The notes under the pieces: generated by a model
Seen by the model: the letters and a program-made list of their open reading frames with translations, nothing else
Told to the model about the DNA's origin: nothing
The model's database searches: none
Assembly (NCBI GenBank): GCA_965658765.1
Contig: CBFHTO010000003.1
Span: forward strand, 1-64,000
Source: Glaciecola sp965658765
Lineage (GTDB): Bacteria > Pseudomonadota > Gammaproteobacteria > Enterobacterales > Alteromonadaceae
Length of the DNA: 64,000 nt
Direction of reading: 5' to 3'
Program-made: the position numbers and the translations under genes
In this document: positions 34,645 to 43,478 of the stretch, in pieces
Position numbering within the stretch: the first letter of the stretch is position 1
How the letters are laid out: every line of letters starts with the position of its first letter

Positions 34645-37230
34645 CTAAGCATAAAAATCTATGCCGCTGAGGGAAGCACTGTTTATTCTTTGTTCAATCA
34701 CTTTTGTCCCAGCCTCAATTGCATCTTCGTTTTGATCTGCACCAAAACCTATACTTCCATTGCCTGACATTTCTTGATCCTTAGACCCCTGATTGTCACC
34801 TGATGACTCCTGTTGAACATTAGATTGCCCTAACTCGATACCTTGTTCATTAAGCATGTCTCGCAACCTTGGAATCGCCTGGTCTAATACATCTTTTGCC
34901 GCTGAGTTTTGTACGTTAAAGCTGACTTGGGCACTGTCTCCACTCATGTGAATTTTAATATTAACCCCACCTAAATCTGGTGGATCTAAGCGAATTTCTG
35001 CAGATGAATTTTTGCTATTGACCATCCAACGGATCTTTTCCGCCATCTGCTGCTGCCCCTCTAATTTGAGGATATTCATCGCTTTGTCTGCACTAGCTTG
35101 CGTATTTTGTTGCTGTGTCGTAGCGCTAGCAAGTTTCGTACCCTCTATTGATTGCAAACTGAAATCTTTTAATATTTGCTGCTCTGCTGAGTTATTTTGT
35201 AGTGACAGAGCACTATTCACTGCGCTCGCAAGATTCAACACAGAGTTCAGCTGATTGACGGTTTGGTCTATTTTGGGCTGAGCACTGGCGCTGACTTCAA
35301 CGTTTGCTTTTACAAGAGCTTCGCTGACTAGCGCTTTTAAATCAATTCCTGGTTCGCGGCCCTGACTAAGCTGTTGTTTAAATTCTTTTAAACCGCTTTG
35401 CAAAGCTGCGATGAATTCATTGCCTTTTCCGTCAGATTTTAAGTCGGTGACAATATTTTGTAGTTTTTGCGTCAAATTCTCACTTGCAGCTTGGCTTTGA
35501 GCTTCGCTTAATGCCAACATATTATCTATAGCTGTTTTTGCTTGAGAGTTCTTATTTAACTCTGGCGCGTTTGTAGGCCCTTCCTTTTTAGCAAAATCTA
35601 TCAGTGCAGCTAACTGTGCCTCAAGCGTCTTATCTTTTACCATGGCTTTGCTGGAGTTTGATTCTATTGCAGTCTGTATCTGAGCAAAGGTTTCAGGATC
35701 TATTACAGACTTTGCGGTCTTATCTCCAATTGCGTTTGCCGATGAAGCCGTTTCCTCACTAAATGGCATTGCATTCATTTGCTTAATGCGGGACTCATTA
35801 GCGAGGATTGTTTGCTTTATTTGTTGGTCAGTCGCCTTAGCATCTTGCTTTTCGGTTAGTTTAGCGTCTTGAGATGAATGAATTTCCTCTGAGAGCAAAC
35901 CCTCTGTATTACCTGATTCTAACGAACCCTTTTCAGAAGCGCCTTGTCCTACCTGTGTATTGAGGATCTGAGCTTTAGCCGAGATATCGAATTTTGAATC
36001 ATCAAGTTTCTCTGAGCCGTTTGCTTTAGTGCTTACCTCAGACGTAGCCTTCTGATTTAACAGTAAAGACATGAGTAAGGAGTGGTCTGCATTCAAATTT
36101 TCTTCGCTTATTTGCCCTGAGTTTTTTTCTGTTGTATCCAGTTGAGTCAACATTGAGGAAATGATGTTCTCCAGCTTGCTTAGTTCTTCATCGCTTAAAC
36201 TTGCACTTAAATCCATATCAATATTACGAGCATCTAAAATCGCTTGAAGGTCTTCCTGTGAAATATTGATTTGAACAAATTCATTTAAAGATTCGAGTGC
36301 ATCATCACCCGATACTAGGGGTATATCTAGTTGAATAAGGTCGTCGGGTAGTTGCGCCTTCAAGCCTGATGCGTCTTCCTGCACAGCTAATAAATCCGCA
36401 TTATTGGTAGATAAATCAGTTGTACTAGCTAAATTAATTTTTGAATCTGTTTCTAACTCTGCAAATTGCGTCACATAATCAACATAGTCGAATTCTGATT
36501 GGCTTGAATTAAGTTTAGACTCGTCAACAATTTCTTCATTATATTTATTGTCACCATTTGTATTATTTAACAGCGCTTGCTCGTTGGTATCTGCAGCCTT
36601 ATTTTCAGTCGTTGCTGCAGAGTTATCGCCAAAGGAGCTTCTTGTACTATTGTTATTGTCATTCTCTTTTACGTCTAGTTGGCTACGTTCATCAGCTGAT
36701 GGCATAGTATTCTCATTTGACGCTTTGGCTTCATTTCCTTGCTGCCTGCTCTCTTTCTGGTTCATTCGGGCTTTATACTCGTCTGAACTTTGATTTTTTA
36801 TGTCCTTGGACTCACGAAGCTTATCGTCTCTCTCGCTTTGGCGTGAATTTTGAACCTCGCTGGCACTAGGACGCATAGCCTGTCGTTCTTGAACTCTGTC
36901 CTGACGCTCTAGAGCTCTGTCTCTTTGCACAGTAGTTTGTGCAGTAGTTTGTGCATTAGATTGGGGATTTGTTTGAAATGAATGTTGGTTATTTGCCGAG
37001 CTTTGCCGTTGAGTAGTTCCGCGACTAGGTGCGACCACTTGAGTATTTTGCCAATTATCAAAGCTGACTTGAGAGCGGCTAAACGGCTTATTTTGCTCAC
37101 CAAACATAGAAAAGGCTTGCTCGAACAGATGCTTTTGATCTTGAGCTGCAGCAGAATTTGATCCCGAAACATCTGACGGCAAAGACGCTGCGGCAGAATC
37201 TGGCTTATTAATGGCAAATTGTTGCATCAT
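34645..37230 (-). CDS. fliK: Flagellar hook-length control protein FliK
   Basis: An exported ruler protein that sets hook length and triggers the FlhB switch. At 861 aa it is long even for polar-flagellar FliK. Residues 1-730 are low-complexity, Ser/Asn/Gln/Glu-rich and poorly conserved. The C-terminal FliK domain (about 745-830) has RWMVNSKNSSAEIRLDPPDLG followed by VNIKIHMSG and VLDQAIPRLRDMLNEQGIEL. It is preceded by a 216-bp gap carrying a sigma-54-like element and a hairpin, so fliK may begin its own transcript. Confidence 0.95.
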   Translation of the reverse strand: MMQQFAINKPDSAAASLPSDVSGSNSAAAQDQKHLFEQAFSMFGEQNKPFSRSQVSFDNWQNTQVVAPSRGTTQRQSSANNQHSFQTNPQSNAQTTAQTTVQRDRALERQDRVQERQAMRPSASEVQNSRQSERDDKLRESKDIKNQSSDEYKARMNQKESRQQGNEAKASNENTMPSADERSQLDVKENDNNNSTRSSFGDNSAATTENKAADTNEQALLNNTNGDNKYNEEIVDESKLNSSQSEFDYVDYVTQFAELETDSKINLASTTDLSTNNADLLAVQEDASGLKAQLPDDLIQLDIPLVSGDDALESLNEFVQINISQEDLQAILDARNIDMDLSASLSDEELSKLENIISSMLTQLDTTEKNSGQISEENLNADHSLLMSLLLNQKATSEVSTKANGSEKLDDSKFDISAKAQILNTQVGQGASEKGSLESGNTEGLLSEEIHSSQDAKLTEKQDAKATDQQIKQTILANESRIKQMNAMPFSEETASSANAIGDKTAKSVIDPETFAQIQTAIESNSSKAMVKDKTLEAQLAALIDFAKKEGPTNAPELNKNSQAKTAIDNMLALSEAQSQAASENLTQKLQNIVTDLKSDGKGNEFIAALQSGLKEFKQQLSQGREPGIDLKALVSEALVKANVEVSASAQPKIDQTVNQLNSVLNLASAVNSALSLQNNSAEQQILKDFSLQSIEGTKLASATTQQQNTQASADKAMNILKLEGQQQMAEKIRWMVNSKNSSAEIRLDPPDLGGVNIKIHMSGDSAQVSFNVQNSAAKDVLDQAIPRLRDMLNEQGIELGQSNVQQESSGDNQGSKDQEMSGNGSIGFGADQNEDAIEAGTKVIEQRINSASLSGIDFYA

Positions 37231-37317
37231 AGAGATGACTTCCTTTAAAAATTAATTTATAAGCCACTGTTTTTAAATGATTTAACATTAATAAACAGTG
37301 TTCACACCATACGAGAT

Positions 37318-37333
37318 TGCATCTTCTGTACCA
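37318..37333 (-). promoter_or_regulatory. Candidate sigma-54 promoter of fliK-flhB
   Basis: Minus strand TGGTACAGAAGATGCA keeps GG-N10-GC, with mismatches at three other consensus positions. It lies about 88 bp before fliK. A perfect 8-bp inverted repeat, CACTGTTT/AAACAGTG (37265-37300), sits between it and fliK. Confidence 0.45.
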
Positions 37334-37446
37334 AATAAATACTTTTAGGAAAAGATTTGGAGTATGAACATTTTGGTATTAGGGGAACGCATAAAAAATA
37401 ATTCGAAAGTGAATTGATTCGTCAGAGATCCAAGAGCGCTAATTAT

Positions 37447-37893
37447 CTATGAACGAGAAGGTTTAAACGCCTGGCGACAGGCGAATTCATCGAACATTTT
37501 TTGTTCGATTTTAGCCTGCTTCACTGATTCTTTCTTTAGCTTGATGTCAATGAGCGTTTTGATCGCTTTTAGTTTTTGCTGTTGGTCAAGCCACTGTTTC
37601 TTGCGTTGGTCTGCCACAAGCACGGCTTGATTAATCAACTGCACCTGTTGTTCACAGGCTTTATCTAACTTGGCAACAAATTGATGGTGCTGACTCATTG
37701 TCATTGCATCTATACCCTGTTGCGCTTTTGAACGGATGCTGTGTAAGTAATCTAAACGATAACGTTCTAAGCCAGACAATTTCTGCTGATTATTTAGTAC
37801 ATGAGCCTTAGCTTCTTGGTGATTGCGGGCGCACATTTGTTCTTTTTTACTTTCGATTTCTAAAACAAGCTTAAGTTGTGTGACCTTTGCCAT
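37447..37893 (-). CDS. fliJ: Flagellar export chaperone FliJ
   Basis: A 148-aa, almost entirely coiled-coil cytoplasmic protein that links the FliI ATPase to FlhA. The sequence is rich in Lys/Gln heptads (for example QQKLSGLERYRLDYLHSI near residue 36). Size, charge and place directly after fliI (16 bp) match FliJ; sequence identity in this family is always low. Confidence 0.92.
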   Translation of the reverse strand: MAKVTQLKLVLEIESKKEQMCARNHQEAKAHVLNNQQKLSGLERYRLDYLHSIRSKAQQGIDAMTMSQHHQFVAKLDKACEQQVQLINQAVLVADQRKKQWLDQQQKLKAIKTLIDIKLKKESVKQAKIEQKMFDEFACRQAFKPSRS

Positions 37894-37909
37894 TTCGTTT
37901 CCCTAAAGC

Positions 37910-39325
37910 TTAGCGTGCATTTTGTTGGTTAATGCCAGAAGCGAGCGTGTCCATTGTCTCAACACTTGCGCCCATATCGATCACCTGTGTGGTGCTCTGT
38001 TGTAAAAAGGCATTTATCGCAGGAGAAGCGGCAATCGCTAGTTCGATATTGGCATCACTGCCTTTAACATATGCTCCAATATTTATTAGGTCTTTGTTTT
38101 GTTGATAATTAGAATATACCCGTTTAATGCTTCGAGCGTTTTGATCGTGTTCCGCACTGACTACCTGAGGCATGACTCTTGAAATGGACGCTTCTATATC
38201 TATTGCCGGATAATGACCTGAATCAGCGAGTTCTCGCGATAACACTATGTGACCATCTAAAATAGCTCTGGCTGCGTCAGCAATCGGGTCTTGTAAATCA
38301 TCTCCTTCAGTTAAAACAGTATAAAAAGCCGTAATTGAGCCTTGATGTATACTGCCATTGCCAGCTCGTTCTACCAATGCAGGTAATTTGGCAAATACTG
38401 AAGGTGGATATCCTTTCGTTGCAGGAGGCTCGCCGACTGCGAGTGCGATTTCTCTCTGGGCCATTGCATAACGTGTTAACGAATCGACTAATAGTAGAAC
38501 GTTCTTACCTTGGTCTCTAAAATATTCGGCAATAGTAACAGCTGTTTCAGTACCTTTTAAGCGCATCAACGGCGAGGTATCTGCTGGAGCAGCAACGACA
38601 ACTGCTTTTTTTCGTTCTTCTGGACTTAAAATATCATCTATGAATTCTTTGACTTCCCTACCACGCTCACCAATCAAACCAACAACTACGACGTCAGCAG
38701 TAGTCCCTCGTGTCATCATGCCCATTAAGACACTTTTACCTACTCCTGAACCCGCAAACAAGCCCATCCGCTGCCCTTTCCCAACAGTAATCATGGTATT
38801 AATTGTACGAACGCCTACATCTAATGCTTCTTTCACTGGCTTGCGAGTTAAGGGATTAATTGGGGGAGGATGAGTCGGAACTCGTTTTTCTGTGCTGATC
38901 GCGCCTAGACCGTCAAGAGGTGCACCATTCGCATCGATAACACGACCTAACAGGCGAAAGCCAACGGCTAAGCCAGCATCACTTGCTATAGGTTCAACCA
39001 AAGAGCCTGGTACAATACCTTTGATGGACTCGGTCGGCATTAAATAGGTAATTTCGTCTGCAAACCCAACGACTTCAGCCTCCACTCGCCCTTGTTGAGT
39101 TTGCACTAGTGCTCGTCCACCCACGGGAATTTGACAGCCAATAGCTTCTAAGGTTAAACCTACGCCTCTTACAAGTTTGCCAGCGCCAACAGAATAGCTA
39201 TCACAAACGGTCTCTCGAATGGCTTTGATATTATCCAGGAGCTGAAAGCCTAGCTCGTCACTATGCTTCTCATTTGGCTTCTCATTCGGCTCGTCATTTG
39301 GCTCGTCATTTGGCTCGCGGGTCAT
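37910..39325 (-). CDS. fliI: Flagellar export ATPase FliI
   Basis: A cytoplasmic hexameric ATPase (471 aa) that prepares export substrates. Walker A is GLFAGSGVGKSVLMGMM near residue 190, Walker B VLLLVDSLTRYAMAQRE near 270, plus YPPSVFAKLPALVERAG. The first ~20 residues are a tandem tetrapeptide array (PNDE, PNDE, PNEK, PNEK) coded by a 12-bp minisatellite overlapping the fliH stop. This tract is not part of the usual FliI N-terminus, and translation from a later start cannot be excluded. Confidence 0.97.
   Translation of the reverse strand: MTREPNDEPNDEPNEKPNEKHSDELGFQLLDNIKAIRETVCDSYSVGAGKLVRGVGLTLEAIGCQIPVGGRALVQTQQGRVEAEVVGFADEITYLMPTESIKGIVPGSLVEPIASDAGLAVGFRLLGRVIDANGAPLDGLGAISTEKRVPTHPPPINPLTRKPVKEALDVGVRTINTMITVGKGQRMGLFAGSGVGKSVLMGMMTRGTTADVVVVGLIGERGREVKEFIDDILSPEERKKAVVVAAPADTSPLMRLKGTETAVTIAEYFRDQGKNVLLLVDSLTRYAMAQREIALAVGEPPATKGYPPSVFAKLPALVERAGNGSIHQGSITAFYTVLTEGDDLQDPIADAARAILDGHIVLSRELADSGHYPAIDIEASISRVMPQVVSAEHDQNARSIKRVYSNYQQNKDLINIGAYVKGSDANIELAIAASPAINAFLQQSTTQVIDMGASVETMDTLASGINQQNAR
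39266..39313 (-). repeat. 12-bp coding minisatellite at the fliI start (4 units)
   Basis: Four consecutive 12-bp units, CTTCTCATTTGG, CTTCTCATTCGG and CTCGTCATTTGG twice (plus strand), coding P-N-(D/E)-(E/K) tetrapeptides. Because the unit is 12 bp, copy-number change would keep the frame. Confidence 0.92.
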
Positions 39326-40091
39326 CGCTCAAACCTTGATTAAATAACAACTGATTAAACACCTGCTCGCATCGTCGTTCTATGGATACATCAACTGTGT
39401 TGTTAGTTGTATGTACTTTACAACCACCTTGACTTATCGTGTCATCGACTTTTAAATTCCAACCTTTTTTATTAATTTCGTCGGGACCTAAATAGTCGTT
39501 TAGCTGAGATAGATCTTCACTGTTTATTAATACCGTCAATGTTTGCTCTTGAATAGGTAAAGCTTTAATTCCCTCTACAATGGCCTGTTCGATGCATTTA
39601 CTCGAAGTAGTGGTTTCACATTTCACAACCGCTTTAGCGAGGCCCAAAGCCAACAACACTAGTTCATTTTGAAGCTCTTTACTGACTAAAGCCGCGGGCT
39701 GCTGTAAATGCTGAAACAATCCGTCAAGCTTTTTTATATACTCATCTATTTGTTGTTGTCCGCTTTGCTGACCTTGGTTAAAGCCTTCACTCTTGCCTAG
39801 CTCTAGCCCCTCCTCGTAACCTTTCTCTTTACCCTCAGTCAGACCTTGCTCAAAGCCTTCTTTATGGCCATTTTGCAAACCCTCTTGAAAAGCATTATTT
39901 CGAATCTCATCGATTTGAGAGGCAGTCAGTGGAACAACTTCGACTTCCTCATCAGGGGCTTCATATTTCCATTGCCGCTTTGGACGATTCAGTGCATTAG
40001 TGGATGATGACTCTGCCTCTATCTGTTCGTCGACGGAAGGCAAGTCCCATAATTTGGCATCTGAATTGCTGTTTTTATTGGTTTGATTCAT
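39306..40091 (-). CDS. fliH: Flagellar export ATPase regulator FliH
   Basis: A 261-aa protein that binds FliI and anchors it to the C-ring. The central glycine-repeat helix typical of FliH is obvious at about residues 70-115 (EGLQNGHKEGFEQG, LTEGKEKGYEEG, LELGKSEGFNQG). The C-terminal half resembles the V-type ATPase E-subunit (LALGLAKAVVKCETT). It overlaps fliI by 20 bp and starts 3 bp after fliG. Confidence 0.95.
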   Translation of the reverse strand: MNQTNKNSNSDAKLWDLPSVDEQIEAESSSTNALNRPKRQWKYEAPDEEVEVVPLTASQIDEIRNNAFQEGLQNGHKEGFEQGLTEGKEKGYEEGLELGKSEGFNQGQQSGQQQIDEYIKKLDGLFQHLQQPAALVSKELQNELVLLALGLAKAVVKCETTTSSKCIEQAIVEGIKALPIQEQTLTVLINSEDLSQLNDYLGPDEINKKGWNLKVDDTISQGGCKVHTTNNTVDVSIERRCEQVFNQLLFNQGLSDDPRAK

Positions 40092-40094
40092 TAC

Positions 40095-41135
40095 TTACAC
40101 AAACTCTTCACCGCCACCACCACCAAGCATGATCTCTCCTGCATCCGCTAGGCGTCTGGCGATAGACAGTATTTCTTTTTGTGCAGTTTCAACTTCGCTT
40201 AAGCGCACAGGCCCCATTGCTTCGATATCATCAAGCAATATATCCGCAGCGCGTTTCGACATATTATTGGTGATCTTATCTTTTAATTCGTCGTCTGCAC
40301 CTTTGATTGCACGCATGAGTGATTCTTGTTGAACTTCTCTAAGGATTGACTGAATACCTCTATCATCAACATCAATCAAATTGTCAAATACAAACATCAA
40401 GTCTTGTATTTGTTGGCTCATCTCTTCGTCTTGCTCTCTGATGGCTTCCATCAGCTGTGCCTCGATATTGGTATCAAGATAATTCATAATATTGGCAGCA
40501 GATTTGAGCCCGCCCATCTTCGCGGCTTGTGCTCCAGCTTGTCCAGCAAATTGTTTTTCCATTATCTCATTCAACTCTTGTAATGCTGCAGGTTGTACTT
40601 CTTCTAAATTCGCGACTCTCATTAGCAAATCTAGACGCACTTTCTCTGGAAACTGCGCTAATATTTCAGCGGATTGTTCTGGTTCTAAATATGACATCAC
40701 AATGGTTTGTATCTGCGGGTGCTCGTTTCGAATGATGTTCGCTACCTGCTTAGAATCCATCCATTTCAACGACTCTAGTCCTTTTGCACCAGAGCCAGCC
40801 ATAATTTGATCAAGTAAATGCGCAGCTTTGTCCTCACCTAAGGCAGAAACTAATGCTCTGCGCACAAAGTCTTCACTTTTAAAGCCAATGGTAGAGTAAT
40901 TCTGAATCTCTTCGATAAAGTGCTTGTGCACTGCCGATATCTTGTTTTGCGTCATGTCATCCATTGCCGCCATGGCCGAACCAAGTACTTGTACCTGTTT
41001 CGGTTCCATGAACCTTAGGATTTTTGCGGCATCGTCTTCCGACAAACTTAGTAATAAAATAGCGGCCTTTTCAATACCATCAAGTTTAGCAACATCATAT
41101 TCAAGAACTGCGTCTTTCTCTTCTGCTTCTGCCAT
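40095..41135 (-). CDS. fliG: Flagellar motor switch protein FliG
   Basis: A rotor protein (346 aa) that receives torque from the stator. The N domain (KAAILLLSLSEDDAAKILRFMEPKQ split about residues 23-48) binds FliF. The middle domain carries EHPQIQTIVMSYLEP near 155, and the C domain has the charged torque helix with FDNLIDVDDRGIQSILREV near 250. It ends in a glycine-rich GGGGGEEFV tail. It lies 10 bp after fliF. Confidence 0.97.
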   Translation of the reverse strand: MAEAEEKDAVLEYDVAKLDGIEKAAILLLSLSEDDAAKILRFMEPKQVQVLGSAMAAMDDMTQNKISAVHKHFIEEIQNYSTIGFKSEDFVRRALVSALGEDKAAHLLDQIMAGSGAKGLESLKWMDSKQVANIIRNEHPQIQTIVMSYLEPEQSAEILAQFPEKVRLDLLMRVANLEEVQPAALQELNEIMEKQFAGQAGAQAAKMGGLKSAANIMNYLDTNIEAQLMEAIREQDEEMSQQIQDLMFVFDNLIDVDDRGIQSILREVQQESLMRAIKGADDELKDKITNNMSKRAADILLDDIEAMGPVRLSEVETAQKEILSIARRLADAGEIMLGGGGGEEFV

Positions 41136-41145
41136 GTTGACTACC

Positions 41146-42840
41146 TTACTCGTCTTCTAACAGCCATCCGCGCACAACTTGCGCCGATAACTCTGGTTCA
41201 TTTGCTACTAACGCTCTGACGGCTTTAAGCACATCTTCATCCCGATGTAAGTTGGGCAAGTGCAATGAACCATCTGCAGAGAAGCCTACTTTTGATTCAT
41301 CGAAATCATCGCTCAATACATTGATTGTCTCATCACCCAAATCCAAATCACTTTCATCATGCTCAGCGTCAGGGAAACCATCATCAGGGAAAATCAATTT
41401 CTTAAGCATTGGCCTAACGACGGCAAGAATCAAAACAATGATAACACTCGCACCAAGAAACAATTTAAAGATAGGCATAAACCATTCTTGTTCCCAAATA
41501 GCCAATTCTTTGACTTCGCCCATGTCAATTCTATTAAACGGAATACTGACAACTTCTAATGAGTCTCCACGAGTCACGTCAAAGCCTATACCACCTTGCA
41601 ATAGTCTGCGTATGTTTAACAACTCTTGCTGGCTCATAGGTGTACTAACAACTTCGCCTTCTGCATTTATGGAGTTCATGTGATCAACTGCCACTGAAAC
41701 ACTGAGTCGACGAATTACGCCTGTTTGCTGTTTGGTGTGGCTGATGGTGGTATCTAACTCATAGTTTCGAGTTTGTTCTTTACTACTATTACCTGGTACT
41801 GGACTGCTATTATTCGCACCACCTGCGTTTTCTGGAATATCTGAATCTGTAGGTGGTTGATTGCTTAAGGCTCCCGGAATACCCGCAACAATATTACCGA
41901 CAGAATTTTGCTCCGAAATCATTTCGCTTCTTACTGCAGGTAAATCGGGGTTATAACGTCTTTGCGTTTGCTCTACTGAGGTGAAATCCATGCTCACGTC
42001 AGCTTGTGCAGTATAATTACCAAGACCAAGTACTGGTATTAAAATGCTATCTATTTTCTCTAAATATTCTATTTCTCGTTTTTTCTCTATTTCATACTCT
42101 TTTCTCGCACGCGCACTTACCGAGTCTTGAGAACCAGAATTTAATAGACGACCATTATTATCTGTGACAGTCACCCTGCTTGGGTCAATACCCTGTACAG
42201 CCGAAGAAACGATATCAACAATAGCGTCAACCTCTTCACCTGACAAAAAACTTCCATTTCGGGCAGTTACCACCACTGTTGCGCTTGCTTTTGACTCCCG
42301 TCTAGAAAATACGTTTTCCTTTGGAATAGCCAATAACACTCGAGCTTTTCCAACCGCGTTTATATCTTCTATTGTGCGCGCGATTTGCTGCTCTCTTGCA
42401 TGCTTCAGTCGCTCCATCTCTACTCTTTGACTAACGCCAAAACCCATGTCCTGCATGATGATGTCAGTGCCAGCCGAATCCTCATGGCTGATTCCCTGTC
42501 GAACCATGCCCATTTTCAGATCCTTAAATTCAGCATCTAGAACATAAATGGTATTACCTTCAATTTTATATTTAGCCTGTTTCTGATCCAAATAATCTAA
42601 AGTTTCAATCATTTCTTGCGGCGGCATTTGTACTAAAGGGCGGTACGTAGGCTCCTTAGACCAAATGAAAATAAAGATGGCTATTGCAATGCAAATGACC
42701 AGAGTGATGACCATAGTGACATGGCGGATTGTTTCTGTATTTGTTAGCGTATCGAGTATGACGTTCTTCTGCGGTTCGACTAAATCGGTCGATTCATGAT
42801 CGTCGGTAATCGCTAGTTCGGTGCTTGCTGATTCGGCCAC
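41146..42840 (-). CDS. fliF: Flagellar MS-ring protein FliF
   Basis: A 564-aa inner-membrane ring protein. The first transmembrane helix spans about 41-62 (MVITLVICIAIAIFIFIW), periplasmic ring-building domains follow, with the usual Ser/Asn/Pro-rich loop near 310-350. A second helix lies at about 455-475 (FKLFLGASVIIVLILAVV), and the C-terminal FliG-binding tail (VRALVANEPELSAQVVRGWL) is clear. It lies 15 bp after fliE. Confidence 0.97.
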   Translation of the reverse strand: MAESASTELAITDDHESTDLVEPQKNVILDTLTNTETIRHVTMVITLVICIAIAIFIFIWSKEPTYRPLVQMPPQEMIETLDYLDQKQAKYKIEGNTIYVLDAEFKDLKMGMVRQGISHEDSAGTDIIMQDMGFGVSQRVEMERLKHAREQQIARTIEDINAVGKARVLLAIPKENVFSRRESKASATVVVTARNGSFLSGEEVDAIVDIVSSAVQGIDPSRVTVTDNNGRLLNSGSQDSVSARARKEYEIEKKREIEYLEKIDSILIPVLGLGNYTAQADVSMDFTSVEQTQRRYNPDLPAVRSEMISEQNSVGNIVAGIPGALSNQPPTDSDIPENAGGANNSSPVPGNSSKEQTRNYELDTTISHTKQQTGVIRRLSVSVAVDHMNSINAEGEVVSTPMSQQELLNIRRLLQGGIGFDVTRGDSLEVVSIPFNRIDMGEVKELAIWEQEWFMPIFKLFLGASVIIVLILAVVRPMLKKLIFPDDGFPDAEHDESDLDLGDETINVLSDDFDESKVGFSADGSLHLPNLHRDEDVLKAVRALVANEPELSAQVVRGWLLEDE

Positions 42841-42855
42841 TGGACTGATTCCTTA

Positions 42856-43182
42856 TTATACCGGCATGTTCATGATGGTTTTATATGCTTCTAGCAACTT
42901 ATTTCTGACTTGAACCGTTGCTTCAAAAGCGATGCCGGACTTTTCCTTTGCGACCATAACGTCGACAAGAGAAAGTGAGGGGTCGCCCATATCAAAACGC
43001 GTCTGCATACTTCTAGATTCTTTTTGCATGCCGTTAACGTTATCCAAAGCTTGCCCTAACATGTCCGCAAACTGAGCGGCTCCAGGACTTTTCTCGGTTC
43101 GCGTCAGGGTGTCTGCGGTGCCGGTGATCTGTGCGCTCATGGCTTGCATTTCTTGATATAGAGCGTTCGCTTTGATATCCAT
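42856..43182 (-). CDS. fliE: Flagellar hook-basal body protein FliE
   Basis: A 108-aa rod adaptor between the MS ring and the rod. The start is placed at ATG 43182 (MDIKANALYQEM), preceded by the good ribosome site AGGTGG at an 8-9 base distance. The upstream in-frame GTG (43194) overlaps that site and is unlikely. The C-terminus has the conserved VQVRNKLLEAYKTIMNMPV. It is the first gene of fliEFGHIJ, behind a strong sigma-54 element. Confidence 0.95.
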   Translation of the reverse strand: MDIKANALYQEMQAMSAQITGTADTLTRTEKSPGAAQFADMLGQALDNVNGMQKESRSMQTRFDMGDPSLSLVDVMVAKEKSGIAFEATVQVRNKLLEAYKTIMNMPV

Positions 43183-43235
43183 GGTACTACCCACCTGTCA
43201 TTTTTTTGTTAAATCGTAAAGACTAATAGGTGAAA

Positions 43236-43251
43236 AGCAAAAGCAATGCCA
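43236..43251 (-). promoter_or_regulatory. Sigma-54 promoter of the fliE operon
   Basis: Minus strand TGGCATTGCTTTTGCT. TGGCA and TTGCT are exact with the right GG-N10-GC spacing. It lies about 54 bp before the fliE ATG and after the flrC terminator. This is the best -24/-12 match in the window. Confidence 0.85.
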
Positions 43252-43356
43252 AGGTTGATATTTTACGGCAATCTTTCACCGTACAGCTGCAGAAACGGCA
43301 AATAATGACCAAAGTGAAGATATTTTCAATGCTTCAAAAACAAGATTTTAAAGCAA

Positions 43357-43385
43357 AAAAAAACCGCCCGAAAATTCGGGCGGAA
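43357..43385 (-). terminator. Intrinsic terminator of flrBC
   Basis: Read on the minus strand, a GC-rich CCGCCCGA/TCGGGCGG stem with a short AT loop is followed by nine T. It lies about 95 bp after the flrC stop codon and isolates flrBC from the fliE operon. Confidence 0.9.
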
Positions 43386-43478
43386 ATAGGGAACGACATC
43401 CATTGTCTACTGCTTACAAATAAAAAACGGGAGGGATTTTTCATTCTTTGTCTCAATACTTATCATTGAGACTACAAA

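Noticed and set aside
43230..43469. A 79-codon plus-strand frame between fliE and flrC
   Set aside because: It covers the fliE sigma-54 promoter and the flrC terminator; its Lys-rich sequence is a translation of the terminator's A-tract.
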